Shown one piece after another: positions 10,996-22,154 of a stretch of DNA of 64,000 nucleotides; positions within the stretch are counted from its first letter, which is position 1, and each line of letters begins with the position of its first letter. The stretch spans positions 76,648,736 through 76,712,735 of the forward strand of contig OY744604.1 of the NCBI GenBank assembly GCA_963556255.1. Direction: 5' to 3'. Under the pieces are notes generated by a model. The model made no database searches. It saw nothing but the letters and a program-made list of their open reading frames with translations, and was not told the DNA's origin. The DNA is from Allolobophora icterica (Eukaryota > Annelida > Clitellata > Crassiclitellata > Lumbricidae). Made by a program: the position numbers and the translations under genes.

Positions 10996-12092
10996 TTGCT
11001 ATAGACCAAGTGGAGTCTACCAAATTCTTGGGGGTGGTTGTGGATAGACATCTCTCCTGGAGAGACCACATTTACTTTGTCGCACAAAAAATTGCGAAAA
11101 ACATAGGTATAATCAATAGGATAGCCCACCTACTCCCTGAAGTGATTAGGCTAAATTTATACTATTCTTTAATTTTACCGTACCTAAATTATTGCAATAT
11201 TATTTGGGCCTCCACGTACGAATCTAGATTGACTAAATTAATAATTCTTCAAAAAAGGCAGTTCGGATGGTGGCAGGAGTGCCTTTTTGGACCCATACTG
11301 CCCCAATCTTCAGCAGACTTAGCCTACGAAATATAAGTCAACTTAGGCTAACACAAATTGGTAAATTTTTCTATCGGTTTAAACATAACAATCTTCCCTC
11401 CTCATTCTGTGACTATTTTATCCCAGGATCTCATATTCACACCCACCACACTAGGAACGCTGCTGCCCTCAGACAAGTCAAGGCTCGTACCAACTCACGA
11501 CTATTTAGTATAAAGGCGTATGGGCCCAAAGTAGGGGAAACTATACCTCCAAATATAAACATATTTAAATCTCGTTTAAAATCATTTATCTTGAATGGTA
11601 GTTAACTGACCTTGGAGCGACCACAGGGTTTGGCCAATGCTGCTGCGTGGGCGCGCCGCGGCGGGTCGCGGGCTGCTCTTCTCTCCATTCACTTTTTCTC
11701 CTACTTTCTCTCCTACTCATACTTTCCTTATAAGACTGATGGCATAGTGTCTTGCATACTGCATAGTCCTATTTTCAGTTTCTTTGTTTCTTTTGTTGAC
11801 GTTTAGTAAAGTATTTATTAATGATTAGATAAGTTGAACAAAGATTTATTTTGCTTTCCCTCATGCTTCTGCACCAGACTATCTACTCCTTCTGGCTTCC
11901 CATGACTTGACAGTCACATAAACTACAGCACTAGTAGGTATCACTGCCTAGCGGGAGTAACCTCCCTTTAGGGCCACCTTTTACTCTCTCTTAGACAGAA
12001 CTACAATCCGACTACTTATAGTTTGTTATATAACATGTTTTTATTTTGTTTTGGTGGAAGCAATAAAATGATTTGATTGGATTTGATTTGAT
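10996..12092 (+). mobile_element. LINE 3' fragment (CR1/Rex-like)
   Basis: The C-terminal part of a non-LTR reverse transcriptase is readable: STKFLGVVVDRHLSWRDHI, then NRIAHLLPEVIRLNLYYSL and LPYLNYCNIIWAS. A frame change near 11265 separates it from the tail segment (LRLTQIGKFFYRFKHNNLPS, ending FKSRLKSFILNGS). A non-coding 3' tail follows and ends in a short TGATTTGATT-type repeat at 12068-12090. It is 5'-truncated and sits inside the composite element. Confidence 0.75.
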
Positions 12093-12315
12093 ATTCATCC
12101 CATACCACATCAACCCTATGCACTTGCACCAGCTGTCTTGTGATGTATAGCAAGAAAATATGGGAGGCATAATCTAAGAAGGTGCATGCATTGTCAGGCT
12201 TCAACATGCTGACTATGACTGCTTCATCCAGGATAACACCATCAACAGTATGTACACCCAGTGAAAGGCCTGGCTGGATTACTGGGATGGCGTAATCTGT
12301 TGAAGAGGAAACCAC
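12093..12315 (-). pseudogene. Transposon-type protein fragment, N-proximal part
   Basis: The minus strand reads GVHTVDGVILDEAVIVSMLK followed by TFLDYASHIFLLYITRQL and HRVDVVWDEYQ. The VDVVWD-Y block is a hallmark I recognise from the same recurrent repeat protein as at 9387-9764. The order on the minus strand (12.3 to 10.9 to 9.4 kb) matches one ancestral gene interrupted twice. Confidence 0.6.
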
Positions 12316-12387
12316 CTTTAAAAGGGCTCACAGTTTCTGATTTGGTTCCTAGCCGCAATTTGCCCAAATTCAAAAGTGATGGTCAGT

Positions 12388-13343
12388 GCAGTGAGGAGAA
12401 GCGTAATGAGGCACGGAAGCGGCTGTTCTCACAGAAACGCAGATCAGTGGATGGTCTTCCACCAGTTCCAGATGTACTTGTGGAACACACAGATGTTCGT
12501 AGCTGTAACTAAACTGCCATGCGCTAATGTGTGATAGCTGATCGACAGTGTGCTGGTCTTTGGCCTCTGTGTAGAAGCCTATGTGACCGTGAATGACGTG
12601 AACGATGTTATACAACGCTGCGGGTAGTACTTCGTCTGGACTCTGGTTCCGAAATGTGGACTAGCTGTACTATCGTTCAATGTACGTTTACGAGAGCATT
12701 AGTGACATGATGAATTGCTGATATACCATAAGTTGTTTATTTCCACATGAACATGAACACAACAAGTCTAAAAAATGGTTAGTTCCCTTGCAATCCTTGC
12801 CCAAACTACTCCTTGACCAAAATTATTATCATAATTTTAAGGTCACCTTAACTTCAAGATGGCTACCACAATTAGTTTTTCTCTTGTAGGTATGTAATTG
12901 CAATTAGTTCTATTGGAAACCTTGCCCCTAAATATGTATGGTTAGACATCAAGATCACGATGAGTGAACTAGCTGAGATATTGAAAAATCTTTATTTGTT
13001 GTCGGTCATTTTGGAAAATGGCTGCCATCGAGACCAGAGGGCAAATCTGCGATGGCCCTACAGCTTAACATTTTCGTCACCGTATGTTGTTATCATGTGC
13101 CAAATATCATGCTTCCAACATCAAGTGAGCAATTTTAACACCAAGCTGACTGACTAATTGGCAGTTTTTAAGGTGAGGATATGACGTCATGCTAAAACGT
13201 CCGCTAGGGGGCGTAAACCATGAAAAAAAATTGGCAACAGCATTTTCTACTTCAGAACTATCACATCATTTAATTTAAACATCATTTCCAAGATTCTACC
13301 CAAATTTGTCTTCCTTTTCTTTTTGTGATATAAGCCGAGGACT
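12388..13343 (+). repeat. Right inverted arm of the composite element
   Basis: Reverse complement of the left arm. Its inner end carries a plus-strand copy of the protein segment RKRLFSQKRRSVDGLPPVPD, homologous to the minus-strand segment at 9.6 kb. The rest is non-coding. Confidence 0.65.
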
Positions 13344-13383
13344 ATTAGTAAGTTTCAGTTAATTGAACAACATTAAAATAAGT

Positions 13384-14004
13384 CTATTTTGAAACATTCT
13401 CTAAGAGAGACTTTGTGACTCTGGAATCGTTGGATTCAACTGCCAAAAGTCTGGTGGTTTTGAAGGAAAAGCCTTCTGCCCCAATGTCAATGAGTCGGTC
13501 GAAGAGCCGAAATATTCGGTTTGTTACATATGATTCCAATGGATTTCCCAAGTTGAATGTTTTGCTTTCAATCCTCTTTGATGGTATCTTCAGCACGTTT
13601 GAGATTCTTAACCTTCGTAGCCCTTGTATTTACATCAACGTGGTGGTCAAAGAGGCCAGGCGAATCAAAATTGCTCGGAAAAATACAAGAGAAAGCTGTT
13701 ATGGCTGTATTTTTCACATTGCTGTTGCGGATATAGACTTCCAACAAATTCAACAGTTTTAAGTCATTGTATGGAGCTATCTCTGCCAAGCAAGCTTCAT
13801 GCCAAAATCTGCTATAGACAAGGGAGACGAAAAGCTTACATCTGTTAATGCTATTCTCACCCAGGCTTTGAGAGTCATTTGATTCTTGAAAAGAAGGATT
13901 TGAGAGAATAGGTGCCTTTCGCCATCCACCTGACATGGTGCACTGTCACAGGAGCTCGAAATCGCACTTCTCCTCTCGAACACCCACCAAGGAAGATGAA
14001 ACAT
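13384..14004 (-). pseudogene. Decayed transposon-type ORF
   Basis: Overlapping minus-strand frames read in order as one damaged protein: FSQILLFKNQMTLKAW, then LFVSLVYSRFWHEACLAEIA and YNDLKLLNLLEVYIRNSNVK, then GNPLESYVTNRIFRLFDRL. The composition and frame breaks fit a transposon protein relic of a type repeated in invertebrate genomes. I cannot name the superfamily with confidence. Confidence 0.4.
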
Positions 14005-14660
14005 AATTGCAGAAGCTCGCTATTAGCTTCACGTTGGTGCTGATTTTTTACGGCATCTTAGTAGCATATAACCATCTCATTACGAAGACCCAACATGATC
14101 CAACTAAAGAGTGTTTCGTCAGCAGTGTCATACTTGTTTTTTTCACACTTAGGCCATTCTTTTTAAAATCGTTTAAATAAGCCTACTTCTGGTTCACTAG
14201 TAGTTCCAAATGTTGTGGAAGTAAAAATGCTGGATGATATCAATATTATTTAAATTTTAATTTTTTAAACTTAATTGTAACTTTTCAAATATTAAATACA
14301 TAAAAGGAAGTGAAAACATAACAGGAAGTGAAAACAACTAAAAACTATCCTAAATGAAAATGTTAAAATTAAATAAGTAAGCAAAACGAAAAATGTTTTA
14401 GAAACTTTAGTAATTTTCATGATGTCAGTAAAAATGTTCAGATTTGTGCCACTTCTAAATATTATTGAATCCGTTTAATTTTTGGCCTGTAAGCTCCTCT
14501 GATATATTGAAACAAGGGCAACTATGACCCAATTTGATATTTGAAATTTATTTTTTACATGGTAATTTGGACCACCCTAATGCCCATGGCTGTTTCTCGG
14601 GCTTATACTAAGGGTCCGTGCTCAAGATTTTATTCTTTACAGTAAAATCAGGATTTAAAA
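14005..14660. other. AT-rich unassigned interval
   Basis: No supported coding region. Short repeats of AGGAAGTGAAAACA near 14310-14335 are the only local pattern. Confidence 0.3.
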
Positions 14661-16495
14661 AAGCCGATCGCTTGCGTTAGTAGAAAACCCCGCTATATTG
14701 TCTTCCCACCACCTTTTAAGCACTCTCTTTCACTCCATTTCTAAAAAAACTAATCTCGACAATGGAACCTCTCAAACCATCATTCCATCTCCAATCTTTC
14801 TTTTTAATCTAAACTAACCCAAAGCATTGTCCTTGCCCGGCTGAATGACTACCTTTCTTGTGACTCACCACCAATCTAGTTCTACTAAACACCACTCCAA
14901 AACTCTGCTTGTTTCTCTGTATAATAAACTGGTTTTTGGTGTAAGTCATCAACGAGTTGGCTCTGTCTCCTCGACCTCTCTGCCGCTTTCAACGCATAGA
15001 TCACGAACTACTTCTCCTACGTCTATCTCTTGGTTTGGCGTCTCTGACACTGCTCTACTCGGATTCCAGTCTTACTTGTCTTACCGCTCCTTCTCTGTTA
15101 AAGAGAAGGAGCGGTTAAAGTCACCAGCCACCCATCTCATTCTCGTATGGCATTCCTCAATGTTCCGTTCTAGGATCACTTCTCTTCATACTTGACACTA
15201 CACCCCAGTGTCATGTCATAAAAAAACTCTCTGTTAACCACCACCCGTATGCAGACGACACCAAACTCTTCATATCCTTCTCCCACCCCCAGCTCTTTCT
15301 CCCACCCCCATTGCCCAATTACTCGATGTAGTCAACCCAATATCTAAATGAATGTCATCCATCCTCCTCTACCCTAACCCTGCCAAAACTGAATTCATTA
15401 TCCATGACCTCCCAAATCAGATCAGGCAAATCCCTGACCCTTCCATAAACCTACCCACCAGCTCTTCATCTCTCACTTTCACCTCCGACTCTCCAGTGCG
15501 CAATCTTGATTCCTTTGATACATATCTACCCTTCTCCAATCACATCACCAACCTCTCGCCCACCTGCTTCATGTAGGCCTATATTCGTGAACTCCGCAGC
15601 ATTCGACCCATGTTCGATTTTAAAATTGCATCTACTATAGCTACCTCCATTGTTCACGCTAAGCTTGATTACTGTAGATCCTCTCTCCTCAACCTCGAAT
15701 ACACTCAAATTAAGATTCTACAACTCATCCAACATTCTCTCGCCCGCGCCGTCACCAGAACACCTAAGCATCACCATATCACTCCCGTTCTTAAATCATT
15801 CCACTGGCTAAAAATCCCTGAGCTCATCCACTTCAAAGTCCTATCGCTACAACTGACTACTATACTCCCTGCCAAAGTACCTTCGCGAACTTTTCACCAT
15901 CCAGCTACCCCGGTCAACCCGTTAAAATCCACATATTATCTCAATCTCTTCCGTCCTCCAGTCACAATTCGCCTTAAGTTCTCCAACCGATCCATATCCC
16001 TCACTGCACCTCAACTGTGGAACGAACTTCCCCTGAATTCCGCAAAAAAACTACAGCTTAGGGTCTTACAATCCGCAAGGGCCTCAAAAAATTTATATTT
16101 TGGGTGGCTTTTTAAAATTTTATGCGTATGACCTTTTTAAACGGTTTGTGTATCAAATTCGATCTCGCCCGTGTAAATGCGTTCATTGGAAAATAGTTTG
16201 AATTTTGCAGTCTCGATGCCTTACTATGAAATCATTAAAAGGCGTAGGCCTAAATGTTTTCAAGTTTTGTGAGACCTAGCTTCTGGTGTAATTTTTTATC
16301 AAGGGCCTCCAAGCTTTACATAGCTTAGGCCCTCATCCTGACTGATTCCTTTGGATCTTGACCTGGAACCGATTCGACACCCCCTGCCTATCGATTTTGA
16401 TTTGACTAAGCGCCTGTGAATAAGCTGGTTCCCGCGACGTAGCTTTTTTGGGCGCTGTGGAAGTCTCGAGATTACGATTACGATTAATCCGGCAC
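14661..16495 (+). mobile_element. CR1/L2-type LINE, 5'-truncated and decayed
   Basis: Reverse-transcriptase pieces appear in order on the plus strand. The catalytic block reads HPYADDTKLFIS, with the YADD codons at 15248-15259. Next comes NPAKTEFIIHDLPNQI, then the typical C-terminal segment IVHAKLDYCRSSLLNLEY ... HHHITPVLKSFHWLKIPEL, and SLTAPQLWNELPLNSA. The 3' end carries the GGGCGCTGTGGAAG signature and a (GATTAC)n-like tail at 16466-16487. Stops and frame changes are frequent. A TAGGCCTA at 15574-15581 interrupts an otherwise continuous frame. Confidence 0.8.
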
Positions 16496-18393
16496 TGAGT
16501 TTACGAGTACGACTGTTCAGGAACTAAGCTTACTTTGTTTTCACTTTCGATATTGACGTCAGCGGCTCGAAGTTTTTGTTGTGTGGTAGAAGAATTAATC
16601 ATGATTATGCACCCAGTCAGTGAGTATTTAGCCAATTCAGGCGATGACTAATGTTTAGATGAATCACTGCTGAGTGTGGGGATGGTCTTTGGTTAGAAGC
16701 CTAGGACAACTTGATGAGACAACATTCGAATTTTTGCAGCTGGGAGATATTGCTCTGCCTAGGCCCGTGAAGGCGTCATGGAAAATGGCGAAGATATGGT
16801 TATTTGTTGGACTGAATTTAGCATGGTGACTAGGCGTACATTGAGACATGCTGTACGTATTATTGTATATAGCGATAGAGACAAATAGACAGACACACAG
16901 ACAGAGATTGGTCGTGGGTAGTTTAAGCGGTCTAGGTGTGTTAACGCTATTTGGGGTTCTCGATATAACAAAATTAATTATTATATGCCCTCGTAAGTAG
17001 TATCGTTTATGCAATAAAAGTTCTTCTTGAAAGACACAGAGTAACTGCATAAATCTGTTGGCAAATCATCGACTTTTGGTAATAATTAAGTACTAGCAGA
17101 GTGGAGTCACAAGCGTAACAAAAATAAGCGTACAGCAATTTGTCCTTACCGTCTGTCATGGACTGTACATTATCATGGACTGTGCATAGATTAGTTAGAT
17201 AGACTCTGGGCACATAATGTAATTTATATGGTGACGTTAAACCTCCAATGGACTAGTCTAAGAGATCGGTTATTTGGTAGGAGGCACTCCGACATCGACC
17301 TTGATGGTAGTAAACTCTAAGTTGAACTTATATAGAATATTCTTAGTTGATAAATAATTAAGTAATTAAAGTGTTAATGTACAAACCCTACGAACAATTA
17401 TTCACCGTCTGACCAATTCTTGCAATCTCTCCATTGGCCTTTTGGCTTTTCATGCTTTCACTCCTTCGTTTTCATACTGGCTGCTATTTGGAACACCAAG
17501 TTAAGTAAGTAAGTAAGTAATCTTTCTATTAGTACAAGACAAACGCTCATACGTTACAACCACAATATATACACTGGCAAAAGATAGCAAAAACACAGTA
17601 TCAGTAAGACAAAATAAACAGGAGCAGCATTATAAACAATTTGATAATGTAGGCCTATCATTTGCATATATATTTACAAATATATCTATTACAAAAGTTA
17701 TGATCTAAGGAACGTAGCGATACTCGGGTCTACAAACAGAGCCAGGTTAGATATCAGAGTAGGCTCTGGCATTAACCAAGTTTTTATAGTTGTACAGTGA
17801 GCGAATGATGAAGGATTTTTATGCAGCAGAGTATTAAAGTGCGGTAATTCAAATGCATGTCAAATGCAGGCCCATATACATCTTATGCGCTAAACGGCTA
17901 AAGCCTATTTGTCCAACAACATTCCATCGCCTTCTAAAGTCCTGCTCCAGATTTCTTATATCAAAATTCAAACAACTTGAGTTCGTTTTCTCTCTAAATA
18001 TCTTTATGTCTCTCTGTATCTCTCTGTTCCTCTCGTTCCGCTTATGTGACGTTCAGTCAGTGCGTTCCGGCCTTGTATGCTCAAGCTGACCTGGCCTTCA
18101 ATGGCTAGGTTTAGTGCCCCATTTGGTGATGTCTTGCTCATAAGACACCGGATAGTCAGTCTAACTGTGTGTGTGCGTGTTTCAGGCAACATGCTTATGC
18201 GATTGATTTTAGCACTTCATTGGCTCCAAAATCGTCAATCCTACACCTGTATCTGGTTATGCTATGGTTAGCCTACATGTAATCCTTTTTAAATCCGCTT
18301 GAAGGTATTCACTTCGCGTTTTTAAATTTTATGTAGTTTGTAATTTAAAATCTTGCGTATAAATTGTAATTTAAAATCTTGTGTATTTTGTAG
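16496..18393. other. Unassigned interval upstream of gene 2 V exon
   Basis: No convincing exon. It contains a short (AAGT)n tract near 17500-17520. The leader exon with the start codon of gene 2 should lie here or further left; I could not choose one among several ATGs with weak donors. Confidence 0.3.
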
Positions 18394-18735
18394 CGTTAAC
18401 TTTGCTGATTCTGTCAGCAGTCAATATTTTTATCGCGATGGAAACAGAGACTATAAGTATAAACGAAGGAGATAAATTCGAATTGAAATGTTCAACAAAT
18501 CTTCAATATCCTGTTGTCTGGCATTTCCGGCAAAGTGAAAAAACATATGAGGTATTTTTGGGTGGTGAAATTTCAAAGGCTTTTAAGGAAATGTTCCATT
18601 TAACAGGCAATCAATCACTTGGAGAATACAACTTACAAATTCCTTCAGTTGATGGCAGATATGCTGGAAATTACACGTGCATAGACGATGAAGGCATGGG
18701 GTCAACGCTGCTGTCAGTTCAGCTAAGTATAAATG
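18394..18735 (+). CDS. Leader remainder plus Ig V-like exon of receptor gene 2
   Basis: A 342-nt exon after an acceptor ending TTTTGTAG and before a GTGCGT donor, phase 1 at both ends. It opens with a hydrophobic run LTLLILSAVNIFIA, which looks like the second half of a signal peptide split by an intron, the usual arrangement in Ig receptor genes. The domain follows: FELKCSTN with the first cysteine, VVWHFRQ with the core tryptophan, and GRYAGNYTCIDDEG with the second cysteine. NQSL and NYTC are possible N-glycosylation sites. An open frame reaches slightly upstream from a GTG, but the acceptor gives the better boundary. The product should be a membrane receptor with one V-like domain; the ligand is unknown. 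Confidence 0.75.
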
Positions 18736-19333
18736 GTGCGTTCTAAATTACCTCAATAATACAATTTTAACTCAGATAACTTGAATTAGAAGTGTTATAT
18801 ACATGGTGACGCGGTTGTACAGTAGGGTGGAGTGAAAAAAATAAAAATTCTAGAAAATGATCGTAATAGTGATGAATAGTTGCCTTTTGGCATAGTTAGT
18901 CATCGTGTAAAATATTATTTTAAAATTCGTTCTGGAAGATGTGCCCCAACGAGTCTTAAAATTTAAAAATTTGTGAAAAAATGTCAAATTTATGAAAATT
19001 TCAATTTTTTTAAAAATAATTTTAAAACATTAACTGTAAGTGTTTAGGCATTTAATTATGACGTATTTAATTACCATAAAAGAAACATTATAAAAGCTGC
19101 TTTCTATGATGTGCCCCAACGATTTTTCACAAATATTTAAACAACTGCATAAACTTTAAAAAAAATTAAAAACGCCATCTGTAACAGTGTTTAAGCATTT
19201 AATTGTGATGTATTTAATGACCATGCAAAATAAAATTAATAAATGATTGTATGCTAGCAATATTAAATAAATAATAAACAATAAACAACCCCAACAGACT
19301 ATACTTGTTAATCACTGAAAAGTTAGTCAATAT

Positions 19334-19540
19334 TTATTTCATTCCATTGATTGAACTCGATTGAAATTCTGCTTTTATATTAAAACAAGACATTAGTTCC
19401 CGTGATTCCAATTTGGCAAGGATAAAACCATGTCCAAATGCTTTCCCAACCACAGCAGCAGATGCCTCAGTAACTAGTTTAACAGAACGCTCAACCGATT
19501 GTGTGTGGCATGTAAGTTCTGGAAAATCCAGTGTTGGCAC
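19334..19540 (-). pseudogene. Transposon-type protein segment, left-arm copy
   Basis: The minus strand reads FPELTCHTQSVERSVKLVTE, then ASAAVVGKAFGHGFILAKLE and SRELMSCFNIKAEFQ. It is the inverted twin of the segment at 20520-20703. I recall such repeated uncharacterised proteins in invertebrates, but I know no assigned function. Confidence 0.5.
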
Positions 19541-20280
19541 AAACTTACTGGCGATAAGTTATTCAAGATCAGCTTTGAAAAGTGTGGAAATGACCGGTGT
19601 TTCTGTCACTTTTAAGTTTTGGCAATTAATCAAATCGATTTGCAGCAAAATTAAGTTCTGGAATAGAAAATTCACGTACATGTATTCTGTTTGCCTGTTG
19701 ACATTAATTCATTTCTCGATCGCAAGATTCTGCGTACCCCGGTAGTCCTAGAGCACGGATATGCTCCCGAGTGTCAGTTACATGTATCACTCCAAGAAGG
19801 ACGCTTTCTGGATGTCCGAAAAACCCATTTCGTTGTATTACCGGGTCGAAAACAGCCTTATGGACTTCGGCAGGCAACATGATCTGGAGATTGTATGCCG
19901 AAGGTGCATAGAACCATATTTGCACGAGGGTTCATTTGAATGCAAAACCACATCGGAGCATACACTCTTACAACGTAGGTTGCCAATATTTTCAGATTGT
20001 CTGATGGGCATTCACTTGCAATATACAGATGCGGGATTCGATTAGCTGTGGTTATCCATATGGAGTGCGCACAGCGCCTTGATCACATGTGGCCAGAGAA
20101 TTAGAACAATACCCCTTTATTACTGCTTCCAAAAAACGCCAGGAAAAGTATAAACGAAGAGTAGGCCTACAAGAAGGTAAAAGAGTAAGCAAATATTTAA
20201 AAACCGATTATGGCAAAACCGAATAGCAGTAGATAATTCGTCAGGATCTAACACAGAAAATGAAATAAATAATTCTGATC

Positions 20281-20703
20281 ATGATGAAACCATTGAGAAT
20301 GAACCTGCTGATGGAACGGTCTTCATGTCAACATCCCATTCTCCAGATGAAACATAATCTCCATCTCTACAACTACGTAAAAAAATTGCCGGCATTTGCA
20401 AGAGCGTGTGACAGATATGCAATTTCGGATCGATCAGCGGGATCGTTAGCTTCAACAGTTTTGCAAGACTTTGGCCTTATATCAAAAGCTATTCCAGGAC
20501 TTAATTATGCTGCAAATGATTTTCCAGAATTTCCATGCCACACACAATCGGTTGAGCGCTCTGTAAAATTTAGGCTAATTGTTACTGAAGCATCTGCTGC
20601 TGTGGTTGGGCAAACATCTAGACATGGTTTTATCCTTGCCAGATTGGAATCACGGGAACTAATGCCTTGTTTTAATACAAAAGCAGAATTTCAATCGAGT
20701 TAA
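20281..20703 (+). pseudogene. Transposon-type protein segment, right-arm copy
   Basis: The plus strand reads AFARACDRYAISDRSAGSLA and STVLQDFGLISKAIPGLNYA, then PCHTQSVERSVKF and RHGFILARLESRELMPCFNT. Compared with the left-arm twin it has 9 extra nucleotides, including TAGGCTA at 20571-20577. It is truncated upstream and lacks a complete gene. Confidence 0.5.
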
Positions 20704-20727
20704 ATCAATGGAATAAAAGAAGCATGG

Positions 20728-21255
20728 GCGGCGATCTGGGGGGGGACATGTCCCCCCACCTTTAAGAGTGGGGGGTACACTCCAGGCATTTGTCCCCCCA
20801 CCTTTTGAAGAAACACCAAAAAAAGGCGGAAAAATGTAATTGCGCGTGAGGGTTTTTGCAGAGTTTGTGACCAGACGAGGTAAAAATCTAAATTTTTTGG
20901 AGAAATGTCCCCCCAAAATTAAGAGAAAGTTGTTCTTGGGAGACGGGAAAAAGTAGTAAAAGGTGGTGAATGACAAAAAAATGTCATAAACTTTTTTCGG
21001 AGATGAAATCGATAGTTTGCAGAGGAAAATGCAGTGGGGGAAAAGAGTCAAAAAGTTGAAGAAAAAGTAGTAAAAAGAGGTGAAGGACTAAAAAAAAAGG
21101 TCAGCAACTTTTTTCGGAGATGAAATGGAACTTTTTCGAGATAAAGTGGCAGAAAAAATAATTGTTTGGGACAAGATTTTCCAAAAAAGGTCGTCGACGA
21201 GATCGTGGCCGACTTTGTCCCTCCCCCCACCTCTCAGACAAGATCGCCGCCACTG
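20728..21255. mobile_element. MITE with GGCGGCGATCT ends
   Basis: The ends GGGCGGCGATCT and AGATCGCCGCC form a short terminal inverted repeat. The interior is G/C-run rich near both ends and purine-rich in the middle. The uninterrupted target is preserved in the opposite arm near 19340, so this is an insertion. A related unit lies at 23263-23482. Confidence 0.6.
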
Positions 21256-21614
21256 AAAATAAGCATTGACTCAATTTCAGTGATTAACAAGTATAGTCTG
21301 TTGGCCGTGTTGGGGTTGTTTATTGTTTATTTAATATTGCTAACATGCAATCATTTATTAATTTTATTTTGCATGGTCATTAAATACATCATAATTAAAT
21401 GCTTAAACACTATTACAGATGGCGTTTTTAATTTTTTTAAAGTTTATACAATTCTTTCAAAATTTGGCAAACTTGTGAAAAATAAAAAATTTTAAAACTC
21501 GTTGGGGCACCACTGACTGCTATTATTAAACTATCACATATACCTCAAGCCACTGCGTAGCGACATTGGACAAGTTGCTCAGTTTATGCTTACCCTCAAT
21601 AGTCCAGCGCTTAT

Positions 21615-21690
21615 GAATAGACTGGTGCCCTGTGCTTGGCCTTCGAGCGGCGCTTTAGAAGTTTGGAGATTACGATTACGATTCAAATCA
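21615..21690 (+). repeat. LINE 3'-end fragment
   Basis: A short segment matches the tail of the LINE at 16430-16495: GAATAGACTGGTGCCC, GCGGCGCTTTAGAAGTTT and then GATTACGATTACGATT. Only the 3' end was inserted or survived. Confidence 0.6.
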
Positions 21691-21935
21691 CAAATGATTG
21701 TAATGTAAACTTAGAATACGTACAAAACATCAACATTCAAGTATAAATAAATTAACACACTTCTCATGATACGCTTGTCTCTACAATCTCTGCAGTTCCA
21801 CGCGAATATGTCAGCATACTGAGCATAGGGTCATGATTTTTCAAAGTCACTGTATAACATAAAACCGACCAGTTTTCTAATGGTAATAATTTGTCACCTA
21901 TACATTGATACTGAAATGAATTTGTTGATGTGTAG

Positions 21936-22154
21936 ATCATGTACAGTTTTCTATTGGGGCCTCGACATCAACTAAAGAAATGCTAACGAGCGCTCAGCAT
22001 CCACCAGATGCGTCAAACTACGATGTCCCAGAAGCAGCAACCAGTAGCTCTCAGAATAATGTGAACTCAAACAGCATTACTATTCCTGTCGTAGTCTGTG
22101 GCGTTCTGCTCGTGGTCATCGTCACGGCTATAATAATTTTTGTAGCTATACGAA
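21936..22154 (+). CDS. Stalk and transmembrane exon of receptor gene 2
   Basis: A 219-nt exon (73 codons) after an acceptor ending TGTGTAG and before a GTAAGT donor, phase 1 at both ends, so it joins the V exon in frame. The first part is a Ser/Thr/Asn-rich stalk (PEAATSSSQNNVNSNS). It is followed by a single transmembrane helix, ITIPVVVCGVLLVVIVTAII then IFVAIR, ending in a basic residue that fits the inner membrane face. This indicates a type I membrane protein with one V-like domain, since no C2 exon was found in the intervening intron. Confidence 0.75.

Larger units (their letters stand above)
8394..13343. mobile_element. Composite inverted-repeat element with nested insertions
   Basis: The left arm (about 8394-9640) and right arm (about 12388-13343) are inverted copies, beginning near AGTCC..GGCTTAT and both containing the landmark GGCCATCGCAGATTTGCC. 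The left arm has an internal tandem duplication of about 320 bp (near 8640-8870 and 8955-9208). Between the arms, minus-strand pieces of one transposon-type protein are split by a Mutator-like element (9787-10773) and a LINE (about 10996-12092). Pieces in the arms are in opposite orientation, so part of the gene was duplicated in inverted form. No intact gene remains. Confidence 0.65.
18825..21515. mobile_element. Inverted-repeat transposon relic in the first visible intron of gene 2
   Basis: Inverted arms near 19110-19540 and 20520-20724 plus 21256-21508 share both non-coding and coding-like sequence; both outer parts carry GTGCCCCAACGA or its complement. A second partial left copy lies at 18940-19110. 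The right arm is interrupted by a separate MITE (20728-21255). The conserved protein segment CHTQSVERSVK ... TEASAAVVG ... HGFILA is encoded inward by both arms. No functional gene remains. Confidence 0.6.

Noticed and set aside
13415..13762. 115-codon plus-strand ORF at 13.4-13.8 kb
   Set aside because: It is antisense to the better supported minus-strand transposon relic and shows no conserved motif.
18381..18393. Reading the gene 2 V exon as starting with a GTG codon just upstream
   Set aside because: GTG is not a usual start in animals and a splice acceptor (TTTTGTAG) lies inside that stretch; a split leader fits Ig gene structure and exon phase better.
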